Origin: Chlorogloea sp. CCALA 695
GTDB taxonomy: Bacteria; Cyanobacteriota; Cyanobacteriia; Cyanobacteriales; Chroococcidiopsidaceae
Length of the DNA: 52,196 nt
Direction: 5' to 3'
NCBI RefSeq assembly: GCF_003003885.1
Contig: NZ_PVWN01000027.1
Span: forward strand, 1 to 52,196
This document shows, in pieces, positions 24,907 through 33,917 of the stretch (position 1 is the stretch's first letter; each line of letters opens with the position of its first letter). The notes beneath the pieces are model-generated. The model was not told the DNA's origin, did no database searches, and saw only the letters and a list, made by a program, of their open reading frames with translations. The translations under genes and the position numbers were made by a program.

Positions 24907-25919
24907 AGTTCTTTTCCCTCCTTTTTATTACTTCAATGGACGATTAATGCTTTTTTGATTCATAATTTGCCAATCTTAACTAGAATTATTTTTTGCTCAA
25001 CTCTTAAAGAAGCTTAACAAAACTTTATGGTACTTGTTACTTCTGTTAAGTGTAATATGTGTGTAAGATGTGTCTAAGATATGTGTAACTTAAAATCTTT
25101 TTAACTTGAGTGCTAATTTTGACAACACAACTTAAGCTGATAGTCAAGACTTTTGCTAAAGGTTATCTGCCATTGTTTAAGCTTATTAAAGTGCGTGCTT
25201 GGTGTATATGAGGACTCTAGGTCTTTGTAGGTGCGATTGGTTTGAGGCAGGGTTTCAGATGAAAAATACCTTTGACCCTGTTTAATACATTTATACTAAT
25301 CTTTTTTTAATAACCCAGCGATTGCAGAGTGCGCTGAGTTAGCGTCTATGCCATAAGCAACTTAATTTTTCTTAACAAAGCCTTCACTAAGTTAGCTAGC
25401 TTGAATCCTACCTAACTTCTCTCGAAAGACACAACTTATGTTAACTAATCAAGTATTCAGTAATACAACTTTTAAAAGTTAGGTATACCACCTAGCAAAG
25501 TTAGAGAGTTAGATTTACTTTCGGGTTATGTAGTAAAAAATACAAATATATTTAAAGTTGAAATTACTTACTTATACCCTGTACCTATCAAAGGGAATAT
25601 ATTTTTAAATTGAATAAAGGCAAGCTTTTCAGCCTTAAAGGAATCAAAAGAATTGACATAGCAATCGAAAAATTATTCATTGAGATACCTGTTGGTATCC
25701 CCTACATTTGTTACTTGAAGCACCTCGTTAGGTTTGCATATATCGTAAAAATTCTTGGGTTGAAATTGGTGATATTTATTCTCCTGTTTTGCTTTGGCAG
25801 AACTACAAACCAGTCTTAACTTCAAACCGAGTATTTGATATTACTTATTGTCGATTCTAGTAAATACTACTAGCTTCTGCGCTAAATCCGGCAGCAAATT
25901 TTATGAGTAATTAAAAGCA
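24907..25919. promoter_or_regulatory. 1-kb regulatory intergenic region upstream of scyA
   Basis: This region between the divergent sensor kinase and scyA contains no gene I believe in; the 69-codon frame at 25610-25819 has a TTG start and no ribosome binding site. It does contain an 11-bp tandem repeat (25050-25091), several AAGTTAG motifs (25389-25512) and a 14-bp palindrome AACTTTTAAAAGTT (25467-25480). I expect the promoters of both divergent units here, but I cannot fix -35/-10 boxes with confidence. Confidence 0.6.
25050..25091 (+). promoter_or_regulatory. Tandem 11-bp repeats, candidate regulator binding site
   Basis: GTGTGTAAGAT (25059-25069) and GTGTCTAAGAT (25070-25080) are adjacent near-identical units. 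They are flanked by related GTGTAATAT (25050-25058) and ATGTGTAACTT (25081-25091). The 11-bp period puts the units on one face of the helix, as AraC-type regulators often require. Confidence 0.45.
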
Positions 25920-27764
25920 ATGACTGAAAACTATACTCGTGCAACACCAATGGAACTTGAATCTTATCAAAGATTTGAACCTGTTGAATCCATTGAATCG
26001 CTACAATCCGATGCCACCTATGCTTATATCCAACCTATCGAAGCAAGGGAATTAGCACAACCTGACGCAAATATTACCGTCGCTGCGGCGGTAGTTGAGA
26101 TGTTGGAACAACTGGGGATAGAGTGCGCCTTTGGGGTTGCTGGGGGAGCAATGGCAACGCTTTGGGGTTCTTTGTCAAACAGCCTGATGAAAGTATTAAA
26201 CTTTCGCCATGAAGGAGGCGCAGCCTTTGCAGCCGTTGAAGCGTACTTTGCAACCAATCGTCCGACAATAGTTTTTACTACCGCCGGGCCAGGAATTACA
26301 AATGCAATCACCGGACTATTTGCGGCGCGTGGAGAAGGAGCTAAGGTAATATTTTTATCGGCTTGCACTTCCGCACCTCAACGGGGGAAATGGGCAATTC
26401 AAGAAACTACAGCTTATACCTTGCCTAGTGAAGGAATCTTTACATCGGGAGCGTTGTTTAACTACGCAACTACTGTAGAGTGTGCGGCGCAATTACCGCA
26501 AATTTTTAAGAGGATTGCTTTAGGGTTGGCGCAACCAGGAGGCTTTGTCGCCCATTTGAGCATACCTACGGCTGTGCAAACAAGTTTAGTTGAGCAGGAG
26601 TTGCCAAGATTAGACTTAGAAGGCGATCGCTCTATTCCCAGCAAAGAAACAATTGCTAAATGCGTCAGCAAGCTAACAGAAGGGAACTTTGCAATTTGGG
26701 TAGGTTTTGGAGCTAGGGGAGCCGCCGAGGAAATTCGCACTCTTGCGGAAAGAACCGGAGCCGCCGTGATGTGTTCGCCGCGTGCTAAGGGGATTTTTCC
26801 TGAAGATCATCCGCAATTTATCGGGGTGACAGGCTTAGGTGGGCATTCGTCGGTAATGACTTATATGCAAACCCAAATGCCTTTAAGGATATTGGTACTA
26901 GGGACGCGCTTAGGGGAACCAACTTCATTTTGGAGTCAATCAATGGTTCCTAGAGGTGGATTTATCCATGTAGACATCGATCCCCAAGTTCCAGGGGTAG
27001 CTTATCCTCACGCGGAAACTTTGCCTATACAGTCAGACATTGAGGTATTTGTGCAAGAGTTATTAACGCAAATGCCCCAAGTAGAGCAAACAAATACCTT
27101 ACCGCACCCAGAAATTGAAGCGATTTCACCGGGTACAGATAACTTAGTCCGTCCTGAAGTGCTGATGTCAGCAATCCAAAAAGTCATAGTTGAAGGCACT
27201 GATGCTGTAGTTATGGCAGAGTCGGGCAACTCTTTTACTTGGTCAACTAACCTGTTGAGATTTAATCAAGCAGGGCGTTACCGGGTGAGTACGGGAGTAG
27301 GGGCGATGGGTCATACGGTAACGGGAGTTGTCGGGGCAGCGATCGCGCGCCAGGGTATTGCGGTGGCGATTGTCGGCGATGGGGCAATGCTGATGAATAA
27401 CGAAATTAGCACCGCCGTTAAGTATCAAGTTCCGGCAATTTGGATTGTGCTAAATGACGCTCGATACAATATGTGCTTTCAAGGAATGAAACTACTAGGA
27501 CTTACAGGAGCCGATGCGTTAATTCCGGAAACAGATTTTGTTACCGTAGCGCGGGGTATGGGCGCTGATGGGGTGCGCGTTACAACCGAAAGCGATTTGA
27601 CTGCGGCGTTGGAAAAGGCGATCGCGCACAATAGCCCCTTTGTAATTGATGTCCTGATCGATCCTAGTCGCCCCGCACCTTCTAAAGGACGCAATCAAGG
27701 GCTAGCCGCGCTCGGAGTCAAAGCGACTGGTACACCCAAACAAGTTTCCTTTCCCTTGGTTTAA
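25920..27764 (+). CDS. scyA: ScyA, ThDP-dependent scytonemin acyloin synthase
   Basis: The 614-residue protein is an acetolactate-synthase-like ThDP enzyme with an N-terminal extension of about 50 residues. It has the catalytic-type Glu98 in FRHEGGAAFAAVEAYFA, PYR-domain VFTTAGPGITNAI, and a ThDP/Mg motif GDGAMLMNNEIST (GDG at 486-488). Where most relatives have NN it has ND (LNDARYN, 512-513). In Nostoc punctiforme ScyA was shown to couple indole-3-pyruvate with p-hydroxyphenylpyruvate to give a beta-ketoacid. It is the first gene of the scy operon and is followed by scyB after 22 nt. There is no strong Shine-Dalgarno before the ATG. Confidence 0.95.
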   Translation: MTENYTRATPMELESYQRFEPVESIESLQSDATYAYIQPIEARELAQPDANITVAAAVVEMLEQLGIECAFGVAGGAMATLWGSLSNSLMKVLNFRHEGGAAFAAVEAYFATNRPTIVFTTAGPGITNAITGLFAARGEGAKVIFLSACTSAPQRGKWAIQETTAYTLPSEGIFTSGALFNYATTVECAAQLPQIFKRIALGLAQPGGFVAHLSIPTAVQTSLVEQELPRLDLEGDRSIPSKETIAKCVSKLTEGNFAIWVGFGARGAAEEIRTLAERTGAAVMCSPRAKGIFPEDHPQFIGVTGLGGHSSVMTYMQTQMPLRILVLGTRLGEPTSFWSQSMVPRGGFIHVDIDPQVPGVAYPHAETLPIQSDIEVFVQELLTQMPQVEQTNTLPHPEIEAISPGTDNLVRPEVLMSAIQKVIVEGTDAVVMAESGNSFTWSTNLLRFNQAGRYRVSTGVGAMGHTVTGVVGAAIARQGIAVAIVGDGAMLMNNEISTAVKYQVPAIWIVLNDARYNMCFQGMKLLGLTGADALIPETDFVTVARGMGADGVRVTTESDLTAALEKAIAHNSPFVIDVLIDPSRPAPSKGRNQGLAALGVKATGTPKQVSFPLV

Positions 27765-27786
27765 CTGCTTTTAACAGGATAGTTAC

Positions 27787-28839
27787 GTGAAAATTTTTGA
27801 AACTATCGAAGAAATGGGTCACGAGCAAGTGCTTTTTTGCCACGGACAAAATCCAAACATCAAAGCAATTATTGCAATTCACGATACGGGTTTAGGTCCA
27901 GCCATGGGAGCAACTCGAATGCTTCCTTACGTGAATGAGGCCGCCGCCCTCAAAGACGTTTTGCGTCTCAGTCGTGGGATGACCTACAAAGCTGCTTGCG
28001 CCAATATTCCTGTAGGCGGCGGTAAAGCGGTAATTATTGCCAATCCCGAAGAAAAATCTGACGAGCTATTTGAGGCTTACGGGCGGTTTATTGAAAGCTT
28101 GAACGGGCGGTTTATTACCGGACAAGATGTAAACATTACACCGCAAGATGTCTGCACAATTCGCCGTCAAACAAGCCACGTAGTTGGTACTTCCGAAAAG
28201 TCTGGAGGTCCTGCGCCAATTACGGCTAAAGGTGTACTTTTGGGGATCAAAGCCGCCGTCAATTTTCGCCTGCAAAATCAAGGACTGGATGGTTTAAAAG
28301 TTGCCGTCCAGGGCTTGGGAAATGTGGGAGGTAATTTGTGTAAGTACCTGCACGAGCATGGGGTTGACTTATACGTTACCGATGTTAGCAGCGAAAAAGC
28401 AGAACTTGTTGCTTCGTTGTACGGAGCTAAAGTTGTCGCCCCCGATGAAATTTATGGTTTAGATGTTGATGTGTTTGCCCCTTGTGCTTTGGGGGGAATT
28501 TTAAACAGCGACACTATTCCACTAATTAAAGCGCCTATTGTGGCTGGGGCGGCAAATAACCAGCTAGAAAGCGAGCAACTACACAGCCAAGCATTGAAAT
28601 CAAAGGGGATTTTATATTGCCCGGATTATGTGATTAATGGCGGCGGACTTATAAACGTTTACAACGAAATGATTGGTTATGACGAAACCAAAGCATTTCA
28701 ACAATTAAACAACATTTACGACACACTTTTAGAGATTTTTGCGATCGCCCAAAGTGCAGAAATTACTACCTATGAAGCTTCTCGGCATTTAGCCCAAGAG
28801 CGGATTAATAAAGCTAAAAGTCTAAAAACAAAGGAGTAA
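27787..28839 (+). CDS. scyB: ScyB, leucine-dehydrogenase-like tryptophan dehydrogenase
   Basis: The 350-residue protein matches amino acid dehydrogenases of the Leu/Phe/Val type. Substrate-binding Lys68 and catalytic Lys80 lie in GMTYKAACANIPVGGGK, at the positions seen in leucine dehydrogenase. Asp114 is in ITGQDVNI, and the Rossmann motif GLGNVGG is at 176-182. ScyB deaminates L-tryptophan to indole-3-pyruvate with NAD+, supplying ScyA. The start is GTG with an AGGA site. It ends 3 nt before scyC. Confidence 0.95.
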   Translation: MKIFETIEEMGHEQVLFCHGQNPNIKAIIAIHDTGLGPAMGATRMLPYVNEAAALKDVLRLSRGMTYKAACANIPVGGGKAVIIANPEEKSDELFEAYGRFIESLNGRFITGQDVNITPQDVCTIRRQTSHVVGTSEKSGGPAPITAKGVLLGIKAAVNFRLQNQGLDGLKVAVQGLGNVGGNLCKYLHEHGVDLYVTDVSSEKAELVASLYGAKVVAPDEIYGLDVDVFAPCALGGILNSDTIPLIKAPIVAGAANNQLESEQLHSQALKSKGILYCPDYVINGGGLINVYNEMIGYDETKAFQQLNNIYDTLLEIFAIAQSAEITTYEASRHLAQERINKAKSLKTKE

Positions 28840-28842
28840 TCA

Positions 28843-29805
28843 GTGGAAAAAAATACCTTCGCTACATCGGCTTTTATTGCCACTTCCCCCGAAACCGCCT
28901 TTGACTATCTCTGCGAGTTGCAGAATTTAGACGAGTGGACGTTGTTTAGCCGGATGATCGAACAAATTGATGATGATACTTGGCTAGGTACAGCTTCTGG
29001 GTATCAAAACAATTTGTACTATCACATTAAAAAACTCCAACATCCACTTTTTTACGGCATTGAGTGGCATTGTGGCGTTGAGTACAACCAGTATTTTCAA
29101 ATTTACCCCGTATTGCTTTTTCCTACCGACTATATAGAACCGGGAACAGACGAGAAGGGAGTTTACTTTCACTGGTTGAGCTTTATCGATCCAATTCGTC
29201 GTCCGCCGATGATTATGGAGGGAATTCATACAGTACATAGTTCTGAATGCCGATCTTTGAAAGGTAATTTGGAGCGTAAAGCCGGACTTACCCAAGCAGC
29301 CAAAGGGCGCTACTACATTGATGTAGACACCATGTACATTGATGCACCAGTAGAAATGGGTGCGGAGTATTTGCAAGATGTCCGCAATCTAGATGAGTGG
29401 GCGCACTTATTGCATCCCAGTGGCGAAATTACTCCCGAATCTGGTGAATTTATCGATGAGTACGGGCAAAAAGTACAAGTCAAGTTTCGCCTTAACAATT
29501 TGAGTAAGTATTATTTGCTGGAACAGGAATATTTCTATCCTGACTACAACTATTACCAACGTTCGCCAGCAGTTTTGATTCCTTGCTCTTACGCTTTCAA
29601 CGATCCAGCCGCATCGGGATTTATTCAGCACCGAATTACTTTTTGGAAAGTCGGCGAAACTCTGCCTCATGGCAAGCTACAAATTGAAGACTACGGCGCT
29701 GAGAGTATGAATATCAAACGTACTCTAGAAGCTAAAGCTGGGAATACTGAAACCTTTGCGCGGGGAATGAGCTATATTCCTCGTTCTTTGGTGGGTGCGA
29801 AGTAG
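28843..29805 (+). CDS. scyC: ScyC, scytonemin cyclase/decarboxylase
   Basis: The 320-residue protein is the ScyC family enzyme that cyclises and decarboxylates the ScyA product to the tricyclic ketone precursor of scytonemin. It is built of two similar halves: ELQNLDEW (residues 25-32) recurs as DVRNLDEW (179-186), and both halves end with LExKAG-T followed by a G-x-x-YI pattern. The halves look like polyketide-cyclase or SRPBCC-type folds, which is an inference. Start is GTG with AAGGAG. No signal peptide is present, so it acts in the cytoplasm. Confidence 0.93.
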   Translation: MEKNTFATSAFIATSPETAFDYLCELQNLDEWTLFSRMIEQIDDDTWLGTASGYQNNLYYHIKKLQHPLFYGIEWHCGVEYNQYFQIYPVLLFPTDYIEPGTDEKGVYFHWLSFIDPIRRPPMIMEGIHTVHSSECRSLKGNLERKAGLTQAAKGRYYIDVDTMYIDAPVEMGAEYLQDVRNLDEWAHLLHPSGEITPESGEFIDEYGQKVQVKFRLNNLSKYYLLEQEYFYPDYNYYQRSPAVLIPCSYAFNDPAASGFIQHRITFWKVGETLPHGKLQIEDYGAESMNIKRTLEAKAGNTETFARGMSYIPRSLVGAK

Positions 29806-29809
29806 CGTC

Positions 29810-31036
29810 ATGAAACTGAGATTGCTCATTTTAGCTATTCTTGCGGTATTAGCTCCGCAAGCCGCCGAAGCTGCAACTTTTTCAATAGTTGCAGATGGTT
29901 TAGATAATGCTAGAGGACTGAGTTTTGCTCCTGATGGCACTATTTATGTTACCGAAGCCGGCTCGGGGGGTACGGGGGCTTGCGTTCCTTCACCGACGGG
30001 TGGCAACTTGTGTTATGGAACTAGCGGCGCTGTAACAAAAATTGGCAATGGTACAAAGGAGCGGGTTTTAACCAACTTACCATCGATCGCCGCGAGCGAT
30101 GGTACTAGCTCCTTTGGCGCTCAAGATATCAAGTTTGATACTGCGAGTAATCCTTACGTGCTAATGGGCTACGCCGCCGATCCAGCCTTGAGAGATACAG
30201 CTTTAAATAGTCCTGACTTGGGCAAGCTACTTTTAGCAGACTTTGCTACTAATTCGTGGAGCGTCGTTGCTGATTTCTCTAACTACGAATTAGCTAATAA
30301 TCCCGACGGGGCAGATATAGGTAGCAATCCGACGGCTTTTATTCTTGATGGGAATCGCGCGATCGCTATTGATGCGGGAGCAAATGCCCTATTGAGTGTA
30401 GGAATCGACGGCAGCAACTTACAAGCAATTGCTAGTTTTCCTCAAGAAGTTTTAACTAATCCCATCTTTCCCCCAACCGACTCTGTACCTTTCGATCCTA
30501 CTCAAGTGCCATCGGGAGAAATACCACCAGGATTTGCCATAAATGCGACACCTACAGGAGTAGCTGTAGGTGCAGACGGTGCTTACTATGTCAGTCAATT
30601 TACGGGTTTTCCTTTTCCCGAAGGTGAAGCCAAAATTTACCGAATTGGTACTGATGGGGAAACCAGCATTTACGCTGATGGGTTTACGCAACTGACAGAC
30701 TTGGAATTTGATGCCCAAGGCAATTTGTACGCCTTGCAGTATGCCAACGAGTCAGCCTGGAAAGGGAATTTTGATGGCTCTGTAATTCAAATTGCCCCCG
30801 ACGGAACGCAAACAACGCTCCTGAGTGGAGACGGGCTAATTGCCCCCTCTAGCTTGGCAGTTAGCCCCGATGGTCAAGTTTACGTTACCAATCAAAGCGA
30901 TCGCCCAGGCGCAAGTCAAGTTCTGAGAATTGACAATAGTGAACCCGTTCCCGAACCTACTTCTGTTCTTGGCGTACTAGCTTTTGGGGCTTTAGGACTC
31001 AAACAGTGGCGCAAAAAGCGATTCCTTAATCGCTAA
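29810..31036 (+). CDS. scyD: ScyD, exported ScyD/ScyE family protein with PEP-CTERM
   Basis: The 408-residue protein starts at ATG 29810, 4 nt after scyC (a GTG at 29795 would be inside scyC). It has a signal peptide (LRLLILAILAVLAPQAAEA), a beta-propeller-like domain with repeated G-x-D/A-G-A-Y/I-Y-V-S/T blades (FAPDGTIYVTEAG, GADGAYYVSQFTG, SPDGQVYVTNQSD), and a C-terminal PVPEPTSVLGVLAFGALGL sorting signal with basic tail. It is one of the periplasmic proteins of the scytonemin cluster; its exact step is not known. It is a paralogue of ScyE. Confidence 0.9.
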   Translation: MKLRLLILAILAVLAPQAAEAATFSIVADGLDNARGLSFAPDGTIYVTEAGSGGTGACVPSPTGGNLCYGTSGAVTKIGNGTKERVLTNLPSIAASDGTSSFGAQDIKFDTASNPYVLMGYAADPALRDTALNSPDLGKLLLADFATNSWSVVADFSNYELANNPDGADIGSNPTAFILDGNRAIAIDAGANALLSVGIDGSNLQAIASFPQEVLTNPIFPPTDSVPFDPTQVPSGEIPPGFAINATPTGVAVGADGAYYVSQFTGFPFPEGEAKIYRIGTDGETSIYADGFTQLTDLEFDAQGNLYALQYANESAWKGNFDGSVIQIAPDGTQTTLLSGDGLIAPSSLAVSPDGQVYVTNQSDRPGASQVLRIDNSEPVPEPTSVLGVLAFGALGLKQWRKKRFLNR

Positions 31037-31118
31037 CGGTGAATATAGCTTTGTAAAGAGCTTAATCCCACAAGTCCCATTTCCCAATTAACCAAATTTC
31101 CCAAAATACTACCAGTAA

Positions 31119-32510
31119 ATGTCGAAAAATATGAACTTCAAGTTATCTGCTTTTACCTTTATTTCTTTTTGTTTTGCAGCGATCGTCAGTGTACCTGCCG
31201 CTCAAGCTGTTTCTCTAACTACAATTGTTGAGGGAATTAGTAACGCACGGGGTGTTAGCTTTGGTCCTGATGGGACAATGTACGTTGCAGAGCCAGGTGT
31301 TGGCGGCGATGGTGCTTGCCAACCTTCTCCAAGTACGCTATTTCAGCCGATTTGTGCGGGTAATTCTGGCTCTATTGTTAGAGTCAAAACTGACGGTCAG
31401 ACTGATCGCATATTTACTGGTTTTCAATCTTTAGCCGAACAACCTTCGGGTAACCAGGCTGCTGGTCCTGCCGACTTGCAGTTTGATTCAGTAGGTAATG
31501 CTTACTTGCTAACTGGCTATGCTGGCTACCCAGGAAATCGTGACGCGGAAACCCTTGAATTGGGTAGCAATTATGCACTTCCACCCCAGCAACTTGCTGT
31601 GTTTCCACCATCCGCACCGGAGGATGTTTTAAATACTTCTAACTTGGCGAAACTGTTTAAAGCAGATTTGAACACCGGAGGATTAACAGAGATTTTTGAC
31701 TTTGCCAAGTATGAAATTGCCAATAATCCAGATGGTGGAGACCAAGTTACAAACCCCTACGACTTAACTATTAGTGGCGATACGGCTTATGTCGTTGACG
31801 GCGGCGGAAATGCAACATATAGCATCAAGCTTGATGGTAGTGAAGCAAAAGCAACAGCACTCCCACTAAACATTATTACTAACCCACAACTTCCAGAGCT
31901 TCCACCAGGAGCAGAATTGCCACCAGGATTGATTAACTTTTTAGAGCCAGACGAAAACGGCGATCCTCGGATATCAATTCAATCAGTACCTACGGGTGGT
32001 GCAGTTGGTCCTGATGGTGCTTTGTATGTTGGGGAATATTCAGGTTTTCCTTATCCACAAGATGAGGCGCGGATCTTCCGCATTGGCGAAGACGGTGTAC
32101 CAACAGTTTTTGCTGAAGGGTTCAACGCAATTACTGAACTAACTTTTGACAAAGAAGGCAACTTGCTAGTTCTACAATTTACCGACACTTCACAGATAAC
32201 AAGTCAAGATATCAGTAGTTTACCAGGATCTCTAATTCGACTAGCCGCCGATGGTACGCGCACCACTCTTGTTGGCGCAGGTGAAGGGCTAGAATCGGCC
32301 GATGGTCTGACTATTGGTCCTGATAACCAAATCTATGTAACAAATCGAGGCGTAGGCCCAGGCAACGGCAGTGTTGTCAGAGTAAATACAGGCGCGGAAC
32401 CCGTACCCGAACCTGCTTCTGTCTTAGGAATATTAGCTTTGAGCGCTGCGGGTGTTGGCTCTAAGTTTAAGGGCAAGTTAAAGCAGTTGACACACAAATT
32501 CAAAGCTTAA
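31119..32510 (+). CDS. scyE: ScyE, exported ScyD/ScyE family protein with PEP-CTERM
   Basis: The 463-residue protein has a signal peptide (LSAFTFISFCFAAIVSVPAA), the same blade pattern as ScyD (GPDGTMYVAEPG, GPDGALYVGEYSG, GPDNQIYVTNRG) and a PVPEPASVLGILALSAAG sorting signal before a Lys-rich tail. It is homologous to ScyD over the whole length, with an insertion near residues 140-180. Genetic work in Nostoc showed ScyE is needed for scytonemin, and ScyD and ScyE are thought to act on the monomer in the periplasm. A second ATG at 31131 is possible. It is separated from scyF by 87 nt with two GCGATCGC sites. Confidence 0.9.
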   Translation: MSKNMNFKLSAFTFISFCFAAIVSVPAAQAVSLTTIVEGISNARGVSFGPDGTMYVAEPGVGGDGACQPSPSTLFQPICAGNSGSIVRVKTDGQTDRIFTGFQSLAEQPSGNQAAGPADLQFDSVGNAYLLTGYAGYPGNRDAETLELGSNYALPPQQLAVFPPSAPEDVLNTSNLAKLFKADLNTGGLTEIFDFAKYEIANNPDGGDQVTNPYDLTISGDTAYVVDGGGNATYSIKLDGSEAKATALPLNIITNPQLPELPPGAELPPGLINFLEPDENGDPRISIQSVPTGGAVGPDGALYVGEYSGFPYPQDEARIFRIGEDGVPTVFAEGFNAITELTFDKEGNLLVLQFTDTSQITSQDISSLPGSLIRLAADGTRTTLVGAGEGLESADGLTIGPDNQIYVTNRGVGPGNGSVVRVNTGAEPVPEPASVLGILALSAAGVGSKFKGKLKQLTHKFKA

Positions 32511-32597
32511 GTAACAAAGTGCGATCGCACCTTACTGGCATTAGGGCGATCGCTTTGCTTGGTTGCACAAATTATACACGAATAGGAGTCGAACATC

Positions 32598-33752
32598 ATG
32601 GGATTAGTAAAAAATCTCTCATTAGTCGTTGCAACAAGTGGCTTGATGCTAGCGGTAACAACCGAAGCCCAAGCAGTTAGTCTCAGCTACGATAGTTCCA
32701 TCGGCAGACCAGCTAACTTCGCCGCAGGAGAAACTCCGTTTACTCCAGGTACGATTGCCATTCCCCAAGGCATTGCGGTACAGAAAGAAACAGGGAACGT
32801 CTTCGTGGCTAATGACGTAACCGATCAAATCCAGGTGTTCAGTTCTGAGGGTAATTTTCTTCAAGCCTTTGGCGGTAAGGGTAGCGGGCCTGGGCAATTT
32901 GACGGGCAATCAGCGCTCGCATTTGAACCGAATACGGGAAATTTATATGCGGGTGATGTTGTCAACAACCGGATTAACGTATTCGATCCCCAAGGTAACT
33001 ATCTCAACTCCATTGCTCAAGGTCAATTTAGCGGACTAGTTGAAGGCAGACCTTTCTTCGGTCCATCGGGGATTGTATTTGACAATAACGGCAATGGATT
33101 CGTGGGTGACTATAGTAGCGATCGCATCTTGAAATTTAATTCAGATGGCGAAATAACTGGTTCTATTGGCAGCAACGGCACTGCGCCAGGACAATTTCAA
33201 GGTCCATCAGGCATAGCAACTACGCCAGAGGGAAATTTAGTTGTGACTGACCAGTTCAACAACCGCATTCAAGTGATCGACCAAGAAGGCAATGCGCTGC
33301 TAAATTTTGGCACACAAGGCACTGGAGAGGGAGAGTTCAATCAGCCTATTGATGCTGAGGTGGACGAGAAAGGTAATATCTACGTGACGGATTCTATCAA
33401 TAGCCGCGTCCAAATATTCGATAAAAGTGGTAACTTTCTGAGTACCTATGGCGAACCTGCCCTTGATGCAGAAGGCAATGTCGTACCACCTTTAGCGTTG
33501 GGCGCACCCTCTCCCTATGGCGATCCCCTAGACCTCGAACCAGGTAAGTTTAATTGGACGGCGGGTTCAGACCTAAAAGATGGCAAGCTTTATGTCGGTG
33601 ACTTCTTCCAAGGTCGCGTCCAAGTAATGAATGTCAACAACTCAGAACCAGTCCCTGAGCCTTCCTCAATGTTAGGTTTAGCGGTTTTGGGTGGTGGTGC
33701 GTTAACTCTCAAATTAAAGCAACGCCAAAAGCAAAAAGCATTTAAAGCATAA
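32598..33752 (+). CDS. scyF: ScyF, NHL-repeat PEP-CTERM protein
   Basis: The 384-residue exported protein has a signal peptide (LVVATSGLMLAVTTEAQA) and five to six NHL beta-propeller blades, for instance VFVANDVTDQIQVFSSEGNF, LVVTDQFNNRIQVIDQEGN and IYVTDSINSRVQIFDKSGNF. It ends with PVPEPSSMLGLAVLGGGAL and a basic KQRQKQKAF tail. ScyF is the fourth exported-type scy gene and is assumed to act in the periplasm or at the surface. AGGAG precedes the ATG. Confidence 0.93.
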   Translation: MGLVKNLSLVVATSGLMLAVTTEAQAVSLSYDSSIGRPANFAAGETPFTPGTIAIPQGIAVQKETGNVFVANDVTDQIQVFSSEGNFLQAFGGKGSGPGQFDGQSALAFEPNTGNLYAGDVVNNRINVFDPQGNYLNSIAQGQFSGLVEGRPFFGPSGIVFDNNGNGFVGDYSSDRILKFNSDGEITGSIGSNGTAPGQFQGPSGIATTPEGNLVVTDQFNNRIQVIDQEGNALLNFGTQGTGEGEFNQPIDAEVDEKGNIYVTDSINSRVQIFDKSGNFLSTYGEPALDAEGNVVPPLALGAPSPYGDPLDLEPGKFNWTAGSDLKDGKLYVGDFFQGRVQVMNVNNSEPVPEPSSMLGLAVLGGGALTLKLKQRQKQKAFKA

Positions 33753-33840
33753 AAGCTTAACCAAAGGAGCATACCCAAGCGTGTCTTGTCGCTAGGCTTC
33801 TTTGTCGAAGGTTTCTTTCAAAGCAGATTTACCGCTTACA

Positions 33841-33874
33841 AGTCAACTTGCAAACCTGGGATTGCAAGTTGACT
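33841..33874 (+). repeat. 13-bp perfect hairpin between scyF and the first small PEP-CTERM gene
   Basis: AGTCAACTTGCAA (33841-33853) pairs with TTGCAAGTTGACT (33862-33874) around an 8-nt loop. It lies 44 nt upstream of the ATG at 33918. A weak T-rich stretch follows. It may attenuate, terminate or stabilise the transcript end of the scyABCDEF unit. Confidence 0.65.
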
Positions 33875-33917
33875 GCATACACAAATTTTGAAATTAAACC
33901 TCATAGGAGTCAAACAA

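Noticed and set aside
25610-25819. 69-codon frame in the scyA upstream region
   Set aside because: It starts with TTG, has no ribosome binding site and lies in AT-rich sequence, so it is probably random.
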